Positions 13,947 through 20,614 of a stretch of DNA of 20,614 nt are shown here, in pieces. Made by a program: the position numbers and the translations under genes. The stretch lies in the IMG/VR virus record IMGVR_UViG_3300005617_000450, positions 1-20,614 of that record; one strand, written 5' to 3'. The DNA is from a virus. Position 1 is the stretch's first letter. Each line of letters opens with the position of its first letter. Below the pieces are notes generated by a model, which was given only the letters and a program-made list of their open reading frames with translations, made no database searches and had not been told where the DNA came from.

Positions 13947-15554
13947 ATGGGAGACGTACCTAGCTTCACTGCTGAGCAGGCGCAGAGGCTCTCTCAGCTT
14001 GGGTTGGTCAAGCCTCAGACCGCAGCCCTCTTCGGCCCCCCGGCACCACCCCCCGTCACACCGATCGGTCCCCCGGTGGCTCCCCCTCCGGCACCACCGA
14101 GCCCGGGCATCCCCCTGGGGCGCTCGGTGGATGACCAGCTCGCGACCGCTGAGACCATGGGAGAGCGGCAGGACCCCACGGGGGTCCTCGAGCCCCTCGA
14201 TGACCGTCTAGGTGTCTGGGCAGGGTCAGGCCCCGTAGAGAAGGCCCAGGCCGAAGCCAAGCGCGAGGCAGCCATCGATCCGGTTGCGGGGCTCGCTCAG
14301 CCCGCACCGACCATCACGCAACCGCCAGCAACCCCGGCACCAGCTCCCGCACCCGAGGCACCGAAGCCCAAGCCCAAGGCCCAGGGCGGTGCTGGCGCGC
14401 CAGCCATCCCGGACACGCGAAGGGCTGCCCTCGAAGAGCATCAGAAGCTTCTTCAGGAGGAACAGAACGCCCAAGACAAGGTCACCGACGTCGGGGTCCA
14501 GCGGGCTCGCGAGGGGGCTGCCATCCTCTCGGAGACGGCTGCCCAGGACAGGGCGACCCTCGCAGAGGACGCAGCCAAGAGGGCGAAGGAGGACGCTGAC
14601 ACTGAGGCTGGGATCCGGGACATCCAAGCCCAGGTCAAAGCGTACGGGGATCAGAAGATCGACCCTGCTCGCATGTACTCCGGGGCCGGTGCCGCTACCC
14701 AGGTAGCCAACGGCATCGGTGGGATCCTTGGCGGTGTGCTGGGGGTGTTCAACGGCACAAACGTCAATAGCTACGTTCAGAACGTCGATCGCATGATCGA
14801 TCGCGACATCAAGGCCCAGGAGATCGACCTTCAGACGAAGGGCAGGAGCATCGACGCTCAACGCGGTGTCCTCTCAGACATGATGAGGTTCACCGGGGAC
14901 AAGCGTGCGGCTCGAAGTGCGGCGCGCATCGCAGCCCTCTCCAACGCCAAGCTTCAGTTTGAGGCGAAGGCTGCCCAGTACGATGCCCCCGAGATGATGG
15001 CCAAGGCCGACGTCGCGCGGAAGGCGTTCGACACGAAGATCAGTGACGAGCAGGGAGCCCTCAGCGAGCTTCTGAGGAAGGAAGCTGAGGCGAAGAGGGC
15101 AGCCGCTTCCGCGCATGCAGAGTCTCAGCGTCGATGGGAGGCTGACTACCGCCTGAAGGCTGGGGCTCTCGGGCTCGAAGCTGACCGCAACAACATCGCG
15201 AGGGAGAAGGCCGGGCTTGCCGGTGGCTCCTACGCTGCGGACGTCAAGGAGGTAGAGGACCTCTTTGCCCAGGCTGCCGACACGGGAGGTCGCCTCAGCT
15301 CGAAGCCCTTCGAGAACCCTGATCTTCGTAGGGCCATGGGGACCCAACTCGTGAGCATCCTCCGTGGTCAGGGTGACTCGGATACTGTCACCCAGGATAC
15401 CTATAGGGATCTCCTCCCCGGGCCCTATGACAGCCAAGAGCAAGTGCTGGCCAAGCTCAACATCGCCAAGGTGATGATCGCCAACAAGCGTCGGAAGGCT
15501 GCGGCTGCCGCACCCAGCACCGATGGTGTCCAGTTCACCCCCGACGCGAAGTGA
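13947..15554 (+). CDS. ejection-type internal virion protein 2 (T7 gp15 position)
   Basis: A 535-residue protein. Pro-rich, probably disordered parts at 30-58 and 118-152 flank a short linker. A charged helical region (about 157-235) is followed by one glycine-spaced hydrophobic segment at 247-269 (TQVANGIGGILGGVLGVF), then long Ala/Arg/Glu helices (about 275-420) with coiled-coil character. A compact C-terminal region (about 430-512) contains DVKEVEDLFAQAA and QEQVLAKLNIAKVMIANKRR. A GGAG 7 bases upstream supports ATG 13947. By place and features it is probably part of the DNA-ejection conduit; no enzymatic motif is visible. Confidence 0.65.
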   Translation: MGDVPSFTAEQAQRLSQLGLVKPQTAALFGPPAPPPVTPIGPPVAPPPAPPSPGIPLGRSVDDQLATAETMGERQDPTGVLEPLDDRLGVWAGSGPVEKAQAEAKREAAIDPVAGLAQPAPTITQPPATPAPAPAPEAPKPKPKAQGGAGAPAIPDTRRAALEEHQKLLQEEQNAQDKVTDVGVQRAREGAAILSETAAQDRATLAEDAAKRAKEDADTEAGIRDIQAQVKAYGDQKIDPARMYSGAGAATQVANGIGGILGGVLGVFNGTNVNSYVQNVDRMIDRDIKAQEIDLQTKGRSIDAQRGVLSDMMRFTGDKRAARSAARIAALSNAKLQFEAKAAQYDAPEMMAKADVARKAFDTKISDEQGALSELLRKEAEAKRAAASAHAESQRRWEADYRLKAGALGLEADRNNIAREKAGLAGGSYAADVKEVEDLFAQAADTGGRLSSKPFENPDLRRAMGTQLVSILRGQGDSDTVTQDTYRDLLPGPYDSQEQVLAKLNIAKVMIANKRRKAAAAAPSTDGVQFTPDAK

Positions 15555-15558
15555 GACC

Positions 15559-18500
15559 ATGACGACCGCCATAGACAGTGGAGGGCTCGTGGACTCCCTG
15601 CTAGGCCAGGCGGGGATCGCGAGCGATCCGACGTTCACCCCCTCGCTGGGATTGTCTGGGGGCCGCGCCGCTCCCGTGGCTCCCCCGGTCGCCCTCTCGG
15701 GCAAGACCATCAAGATGGTCGATCGCTTCGGCCAAGTGGGTGACGTCCCTGAAGAGCAAGCCGCAATGGCTGAGGCTCAGGGGTACACCCGTGACACCCC
15801 CCAAGCGTCAGCCGTCAGGGAGTACGTCAAGGAGAACAAGGGGCTCTCGGGCGCGGCTAAGGTCGCGCTTGCCCAGTTCGGGGATGAGGCCCTCTTCGGC
15901 ATCCCTGAGATCATCCACGAGAAGACCAACGACCCCCTTGAAGTAGCGAAGTGGGAGGCTCTCAAGAAAGAGCACTACGCGGCCAACACCATCGGCGGGC
16001 TCGGTGGCTTCGGTGCGAGCCTCGTGGTGGGAGGCCCCTTGTGGAAGGGGGCTGCCGCTGCCGGTCGCGCGGCTGAGACAGGCATCCTGGGGGAGCGCCT
16101 CATCGCGGCTGGGGCTGAGCAGGCTGTGGCCCATAGCGTGGCCAAGAAGGCCCTCGCAGGCGCCGCACGGATGGGCGTTGAGGGTGGGGTGGTCGCAGCC
16201 CCGGTGGCTGTCACAGAGGCCATGTTGGGTGACCCCGATGAGGCAGCCGAGACCATGCTCTACAGCATGGGTGCGGGCGCAGCCCTTGGCGGTGTCTCCC
16301 CCGTGGCGAAGGATCTCTTCGGGAGAGCCTTCAAGGGTGCGGTGCTCGCCCCCGGTGAGAAGCTGGTGGACAAGCTGGACAGCTACGCCAACGAGCAGGC
16401 CATCAAGTCACTCGATCCCTACAAGCGGATCTCCGATCGCCTCGCTGAGACCATCGGTGGGAAGAACGGGGCCGGTGCCATCATCAGGGAGAAGGGCCTC
16501 ACCCGTCAGGTTGGCGAGGACTTCGAGAGTGTTCTTGAACGCGTCGAGGCAGCCCGCAAACAGACGGGAGACCAGATCGGGGCGGTCTACCAGCAACTTG
16601 ATGACGCCGGTGTGACCTTCGACGCGCGCGACGTCGCGCGCGAGATGAGGAAGGACATCCTTGGCCCTCTTGGGAAGAGGGTTGGGTGGGACGCCAAGGA
16701 GTCCAAGATCGCGCGGTACATCGAGTCCTTCGAAGAGAAGACCATCAAGGATATCGATCCTGTCAGGCTTCTACCTGAGCCGGAGATGCCCTCCATCAAA
16801 GAGGAGCTACCCAAGCCCTTCAAGGAGCGCGATTGGGCGAAGCTCGAACCGAAGGAGCCCACCCTCCCGAAAGAGCCTGACTACGAGGCCAGTGCGCGCA
16901 AGATGGTCGGCCCCGAGCCGAAGGATCCTCGCCCTGCCCTCATGAAGAAGGTGGAAGGGGAGTACCCCCGTCCGACCTTCGATGAGGCGAGCGTGCGGGC
17001 TGAGCTTCGGAAGGACTATCCGAGGGCAGACGATCGCTTCCTCGAACAGGCCGTTCAGGAGAAGAGGGTCACCTTCGAGGTCCGTCACGCGCAGTGGGAG
17101 GCAACGGCCAAGAGGGCCGTCGAAGCCTCCCACCGTGCTGAGCTGACGAGCTACGAGGAGGCCCTCAAGCGTTGGAAGGACGACGTTGGGGCAGCCGTGG
17201 AGCTTCAGCGCGAGCAGTACGCAAAGAAGACGGAGAAGGTCATCGCTGACTACGTAGCGAAGGCCGATGCCGTTAAGGCCCAGCGTGCGGCGCACGAGAG
17301 CGAGCGCGCCGCATGGGAGGCCAGCGTAGGAGCCGCGAAGGAGAAGAGTGCCCAGGCAGCCTCAGCCGCAGAGGCTGAGTACAAAGCCAAGGTCCAAGAG
17401 GTCGCAGCCGAGAACGCGAAGCGGCTGGAGACCCATAAGCGCCTCGCGAGTGACGCGAACTCGCTCAAGCCCACTGACCTGGTGACCATAAGGCAAGACC
17501 TCGATCGCCTCATCTATGGCGAGAAGATGCCTAGCCCGGACCAGGTAGATCAGGAGCTGAAGGGCATACGCGGTCTATACAAGGGCAAGCTGGACTCTGC
17601 TGTCCAAGAGCACCTTGGGGTTGAGGCTCGTCAGGAGCTGGCGAAGCTCAACAACGAGTTCAATGTCATGTCCACCGTGAAGAAGGGGGCTGAGAAGAAC
17701 ATCGGCCGGGAGATGACCAACCGGACCAACTCCCTCACCGACTACCTCATGGGCATCACGGGCAGCAACATTGGCAACGCTGTGGGGGGCCTCATCGGAG
17801 GCCCCGTAGGTGGCATCGTTGGTGGAGGGGTCAGCACCCTCCTAGGCATGTTCGGCAACAAATACCTTCGAGCCAACTTCAATACCGCCGCGGTGAAGGG
17901 CGCTGAGAAGCTGGGCATCCTCTTGGGTGAGCAGAGCATGCGAAAGGTCGCACTGGAGTTCGATCGCATCCCAGCCATCTTCAAGGGCATGGCATCGGGC
18001 GAGGTGTCGAAGGCTGAGCCCGTCAGGGCTATGGCGGAGATGCTGGGTGTCCACGCACCCGAACACGCTGGGGCAGCGACCAAGCTCGAACAGTTTGAGA
18101 AGCTCTCCGCCAAGATCAGTGAGGCAGTGGCCAACGGGGTCGGCACCACCAACGAACTGGGGAAGCTCGCGGGTGCCATGGCCCAGGGTGGAGCCCCAAC
18201 CATCGGGGCGAAGCTCGCTGAGAAGCAAATGGCTGCCCTCCAGTACCTCTACGAGACAATGCCGAAGGCGCCTCCGCCTCAGCCGTTCTCGCCCAAGGTG
18301 AAGTGGACCCCGAGCCCCCAGCAGTTGGCAGACTGGGAGGCACGGATCGAGGTCGTGATGGACCCCACGTCGGTGCTCAAGCACCTCAAGCAAGGCACCG
18401 TCACAAGGGCTCACCGCGAGTCGTTGGAGAGGGTCTACCCCGCTCTCTACGAGCGCATGCAGAAGCGCTTTGACGACCTCGCGGCGCAGCCCGATGGGCC

Positions 18501-18669
18501 GGTGCTCAACTACCGCCATAGAGCGGCACTGCGGGCTCTACAGGGGTTGCCCAGCGAGGCGAAGAAGGCTCCCCCAGCTCCCAAAGAGCAACAGACTTCG
18601 ATGAAGCCTCCCTCGGGCCGGACCATGGCTGGGGCTCAGCCTACGAAGATCCAACAGATCGCAGGCTGA
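15559..18669 (+). CDS. large ejection-type internal virion protein 3 (T7 gp16 position)
   Basis: A 1036-residue protein. N-terminal region with a short domain about 50-82 (IKMVDRFGQVGDVPEEQ, AEAQGYTRDT). Gly/Ala-rich hydrophobic stretch about 141-172 and another at 229-248. Charged helical body (about 310-400). Lys/Glu/Pro-rich and long coiled-coil-like section at about 410-640. Glycine-zipper segment at 737-766 (IGNAVGGLIGGPVGGIVGGG). Helical C-terminal domain with MDPTSVLKHLKQG and a basic Pro-rich tail. ATG 15559 lies 4 bases after the previous stop; a GTG at 15523 would add a 12-residue overlap and is not favoured. No lysozyme or transglycosylase motif is recognisable, unlike T7 gp16. Confidence 0.72.
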   Translation: MTTAIDSGGLVDSLLGQAGIASDPTFTPSLGLSGGRAAPVAPPVALSGKTIKMVDRFGQVGDVPEEQAAMAEAQGYTRDTPQASAVREYVKENKGLSGAAKVALAQFGDEALFGIPEIIHEKTNDPLEVAKWEALKKEHYAANTIGGLGGFGASLVVGGPLWKGAAAAGRAAETGILGERLIAAGAEQAVAHSVAKKALAGAARMGVEGGVVAAPVAVTEAMLGDPDEAAETMLYSMGAGAALGGVSPVAKDLFGRAFKGAVLAPGEKLVDKLDSYANEQAIKSLDPYKRISDRLAETIGGKNGAGAIIREKGLTRQVGEDFESVLERVEAARKQTGDQIGAVYQQLDDAGVTFDARDVAREMRKDILGPLGKRVGWDAKESKIARYIESFEEKTIKDIDPVRLLPEPEMPSIKEELPKPFKERDWAKLEPKEPTLPKEPDYEASARKMVGPEPKDPRPALMKKVEGEYPRPTFDEASVRAELRKDYPRADDRFLEQAVQEKRVTFEVRHAQWEATAKRAVEASHRAELTSYEEALKRWKDDVGAAVELQREQYAKKTEKVIADYVAKADAVKAQRAAHESERAAWEASVGAAKEKSAQAASAAEAEYKAKVQEVAAENAKRLETHKRLASDANSLKPTDLVTIRQDLDRLIYGEKMPSPDQVDQELKGIRGLYKGKLDSAVQEHLGVEARQELAKLNNEFNVMSTVKKGAEKNIGREMTNRTNSLTDYLMGITGSNIGNAVGGLIGGPVGGIVGGGVSTLLGMFGNKYLRANFNTAAVKGAEKLGILLGEQSMRKVALEFDRIPAIFKGMASGEVSKAEPVRAMAEMLGVHAPEHAGAATKLEQFEKLSAKISEAVANGVGTTNELGKLAGAMAQGGAPTIGAKLAEKQMAALQYLYETMPKAPPPQPFSPKVKWTPSPQQLADWEARIEVVMDPTSVLKHLKQGTVTRAHRESLERVYPALYERMQKRFDDLAAQPDGPVLNYRHRAALRALQGLPSEAKKAPPAPKEQQTSMKPPSGRTMAGAQPTKIQQIAG
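16623..16642. repeat. perfect 20-bp GC palindrome inside the large ejection gene
   Basis: (CG)4-ACGT-(CG)4, a perfect 20-bp palindrome with alternating purine/pyrimidine. It encodes the ARDVAR part of DARDVARE. Its ends do not extend further. It could form a cruciform or Z-DNA-prone tract, or be a by-product of Ala/Arg codon choice. Confidence 0.9.
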
Positions 18670-18718
18670 GCCCGGGAAAAGGGCGCGCGGAAACGCGGGT
18701 GCTTCTGAGAGGCACCCG
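18670..18718 (+). promoter_or_regulatory. structured leader of the appendage block
   Basis: 49 bases with three potential small hairpins: GCCC/GGGC (18670-18673, 18681-18684), CGCG-GAAA-CGCG (18686-18697), and CGGGTGC/GCACCCG (18696-18702, 18712-18718) with a 9-base loop. The last two overlap and exclude each other. The third ends directly before the ATG at 18719 and holds part of the GAGAGG ribosome-binding site, so folding may control initiation. Confidence 0.55.
18690..18703 (+). repeat. shared leader motif, copy 2 (appendage leader)
   Basis: GAAACGCGGGTGCT, identical to 5710-5723. Here it lies 15 bases before the start codon and overlaps the hairpin arms. A weaker match, GAAACAGTGGTGC at 12453-12465, precedes the degenerate GNAT-like gene. 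Confidence 0.6.
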
Positions 18719-19075
18719 ATGGCGAACTCGACTCCCGTCACACTCTTCGCAGCGGCTCAGACGATGACGGGGACCACCACGGTGGTCTCGGCGCCCATGT
18801 CTTTGGAGCACACCAACGGCTACTCGATTCAGGTCGTCTGGACAGGGACACCCGCAGGCAACTTCACCCTCGAAGCGAGCAACGATCTGGGGACCGACGA
18901 TGGTGCGGGCAACATCACCTGCACCAACTGGACAACGGTTGCCAGCTCTACCCAGGCAGCCGGTGGGGCAGCGAGTAGCAAGCTCTACAACGAGACCTGT
19001 TTCTATCGCTGGGTTCGCCTCAAGTATGTGAACGCCAGCTCCACGGGGACGTTCAACGCCCGCGGGTATCGCTGA
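18719..19075 (+). CDS. minor virion protein, beta-sandwich-like (paralogue 1)
   Basis: A 118-residue, strand-rich protein of a type common near phage tail genes. Key parts: GYSIQVVWTGTPAGNFTLEA (34-53), the NWTTVASSTQAAGG stretch (70-83) and the aromatic RWVRLKYVNASSTGTFNARG end (98-117). The next gene encodes a clear paralogue, so the pair probably arose by duplication. A role as small appendage or fibre-associated subunit is likely from context; no receptor or enzyme motif is seen. GAGAGG at 18707-18712 is the probable ribosome-binding site. It ends in a TGATG overlap. Confidence 0.68.
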   Translation: MANSTPVTLFAAAQTMTGTTTVVSAPMSLEHTNGYSIQVVWTGTPAGNFTLEASNDLGTDDGAGNITCTNWTTVASSTQAAGGAASSKLYNETCFYRWVRLKYVNASSTGTFNARGYR

Positions 19076-19446
19076 TGAGCGGCGAGAGCAACTACCCCAT
19101 CATCAGTGGGGGGAACCTCGCGGCGACGATCAACAGCGAGGCGTACCGCATCGACGTCTACACCGTGTTCTCGATCCAGGTTGTGTGGTCCGGAACGAGC
19201 GTCACGGGGAGCCTGAAGCTCCAAGCCTCGAACGACATAGGTGGCTTCGGAGACCAGGCCATCACCGGGGTGACGAACTGGACTGACGTCCCCAACACAA
19301 CCCAAGCGGTGTCCACCGATGCGGACTCGCATCTATGGAATGTGGTCGGGGCCGCATGGCGGTTCGTTCGCGTGGTCTACGAGCCCACGACAGGCACCGG
19401 CGTCATGAACGGCCGCATTCAGGTCAAGTCCTCCGAGGTGACCTGA
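19075..19446 (+). CDS. minor virion protein, beta-sandwich-like (paralogue 2)
   Basis: A 123-residue protein starting on the TGATG overlap. It shares with its neighbour the SIQVVW core (33-38), a GSLKLQASNDIG strand (45-56, compare NFTLEASNDLG), TNWTDVPNTTQA (68-79) and FVRVVY (97-102). The N- and C-terminal ends have diverged, and it lacks the neighbour's cysteines. The two may form hetero-oligomers or bind different partners. Function is unknown; it is probably a virion protein. Confidence 0.68.
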   Translation: MSGESNYPIISGGNLAATINSEAYRIDVYTVFSIQVVWSGTSVTGSLKLQASNDIGGFGDQAITGVTNWTDVPNTTQAVSTDADSHLWNVVGAAWRFVRVVYEPTTGTGVMNGRIQVKSSEVT

Positions 19447-20306
19447 TGAGCTTCACGTCCATCGACTACGTGAATGGCGCGTCCTCTGGGGGCTCTCCAG
19501 GGGCCTCAGTTCCGGCAGTGGCAAACGCGCTCGGCGCGACGATCGTAGAGCGGCCCGCGGGCACGCGCGTGTCAGGTCGTCTGACCTACCCTGAGATCGA
19601 TGGTCAACTGACGTGGGATCAGATCGGCGATCCCTTCCTCGCGAGCGGCTTCGCCCTCTCAACGGCAACCCTCGTTGAGCGAGGGATCCGCCTGGGCAAC
19701 CACGCATCCGCGACACCAGCCAACACGGCCATCACCGCGGCCAACAGCTACACCGGGGGCAGCGCCACATCCGGGAGCATTGCGACTGTCTACACGGGTG
19801 GCACCGATGCAGGAGACGTAGACCTCGGGGCCTTCACGCCTAACGGATCGTTCACCTCGTGGACCGCTGCGGACTCAGTGATGAGGACCTCCGCGGGCGC
19901 GAACGATCCGATCATGACCACGACGCTCACCTACAGCAATGGGAGCGTTAGCAAGACCGCACAGGACAGCACACGTTGGGTCTTCCCGATCTACTACGGG
20001 GTCTCAGCCCTGACCTCGCTGACTGGGGCTCAGATCCTAGCCCTCTCGGGAAAGCTCCTCGCGACCTCGCGGGTCAATACGTACGCGCTCTCTCCGAGCC
20101 TCCAATACATCTATGTGGCTTGGGCTGACATCGCCCAATACACGGCTGGCACCGTGGGTTGGATCGACCAACTGACCCAACAGGGCTTCGACATGGGGAG
20201 CCCCACCACGGTCAGCGTGACCGGCCTTTATGGCATCACGGTCAACTACAAGGTCTATCGGTCCGTCAACGTCCTCACCGTGCCGTTCTCGCCGAGGGCT
20301 AGCTAA
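19446..20306 (+). CDS. tail appendage protein
   Basis: A 286-residue Ser/Thr/Gly-rich protein. The start is ATG 19446 (TGATG overlap); the longer frame from 19335 lies inside the previous gene. Residues about 35-130 are strand-rich with many T-x-T repeats. The second half has RWVFPIYYGVS, then LTGAQILALSGKLLATSR (about 187-204) and LQYIYVAWADI, and ends with VTGLYGITVNYKVYRSVNVL. A similar closing pattern (strand, G, Y-x-V-Y-x-S) is found in many phage tail and baseplate proteins. It probably belongs to the tail periphery or fibre base. The TAATG overlap couples it to the next gene. Confidence 0.58.
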   Translation: MSFTSIDYVNGASSGGSPGASVPAVANALGATIVERPAGTRVSGRLTYPEIDGQLTWDQIGDPFLASGFALSTATLVERGIRLGNHASATPANTAITAANSYTGGSATSGSIATVYTGGTDAGDVDLGAFTPNGSFTSWTAADSVMRTSAGANDPIMTTTLTYSNGSVSKTAQDSTRWVFPIYYGVSALTSLTGAQILALSGKLLATSRVNTYALSPSLQYIYVAWADIAQYTAGTVGWIDQLTQQGFDMGSPTTVSVTGLYGITVNYKVYRSVNVLTVPFSPRAS

Positions 20307-20614
20307 TGCCCGCGGTATCGGGCCAGCTCACCCGGGGCGGTGTGGGGTTCGCGCTCGCGTCCTCAGCCGATATCAAGGGCGCGCCCCAGGTCGTTGCCGA
20401 TGCAGCCGCACGCCTCGCCATAGACACGGCCCTCCGTGCCGCGGGGATGACGGCTTACCAGGAGGACACGGGCTTCACCTATCGTCTCGCGGCTGACCTT
20501 ACGACTTGGAATGTCACCGACACCGGCCCGTCCTCCGGCTCGGGCATCGCGAGGACAGCCGTCAAGGGAGTCGTCATCACGGGCTCAGCCGTCCCCAGTG
20601 GGAACGGGACCTTC
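20306..20614 (+). CDS. tail fibre-like protein, 3'-truncated by window end
   Basis: The ATG overlaps the previous stop (TAATG) and the frame stays open to the last base (103 codons visible). Residues about 28-70 read as a module often found near the start of phage tail fibres: a helix (VADAAARLAIDTALRAAG), then MTAYQEDTGFTYRL and a closing W (TTWNV), i.e. the pattern R..GM..Y..D....Y.L....W. A Gly/Ser linker (74-80) is followed by new strands. This would be the first fibre or spike gene; receptor-binding parts lie outside the window. Confidence 0.58.
   Translation, partial: MPAVSGQLTRGGVGFALASSADIKGAPQVVADAAARLAIDTALRAAGMTAYQEDTGFTYRLAADLTTWNVTDTGPSSGSGIARTAVKGVVITGSAVPSGNGTF

Noticed and set aside
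14874-15713. 279-codon open frame on the - strand
   Set aside because: Antisense to two well-supported genes and crossing their junction; no recognisable motif.

Overview
The window is a phage (or prophage) virion-morphogenesis region from a GC-rich genome. All genes lie on the + strand, packed tightly, many with stop/start overlaps (GTGA, ATGA, TGATG, TAATG). The recognisable proteins are a small and large terminase, portal, scaffold, HK97-type major capsid protein, head-tail adaptor, a large tail-nozzle-like protein, three consecutive ejection-type internal proteins and a set of tail-appendage proteins. There is no tape measure, tail tube or sheath, so a short-tailed (podovirus) particle is the best reading. 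The host cannot be named from the sequence. High GC, GTG starts and a GGTG-type Shine-Dalgarno core would fit a GC-rich proteobacterium, but that is inference.

Layout. 1-3250 is the packaging block: a 5'-truncated DNA-binding protein, TerS, a GNAT-like protein, an unknown protein with a Pro/Ala tail, and TerL. 3391-8335 is the head block: a small acidic protein, portal, scaffold, capsid and a 71-residue acidic protein. 8348-12449 holds the connector and tail: adaptor, small beta-rich protein, nozzle. 12475-18669 holds a second, degenerate GNAT-like protein and three ejection-type proteins, each with one glycine-rich hydrophobic segment. 18719-20614 holds appendage proteins: two tandem paralogues, a larger tail protein and the start of another that runs off the window. 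From portal to the large ejection protein the order parallels T7 genes 8-16, with the terminase genes moved to the front.

Non-coding DNA. Only three gaps exceed 100 bases (3251-3390, 5490-5729, 6699-6887). The second holds the most striking feature: a 209-bp element (5488-5696) bounded by perfect 25-bp inverted repeats, with a second nested 14-bp inverted repeat. Each 25-bp arm carries its own dyad. Just downstream, the scaffold start codon lies in the loop of an 8-bp hairpin. The third gap is a capsid leader with four separate hairpins. A 14-nt sequence is shared by the scaffold leader and the leader of the appendage block. No lysis, replication, integration, tRNA or CRISPR features were seen.
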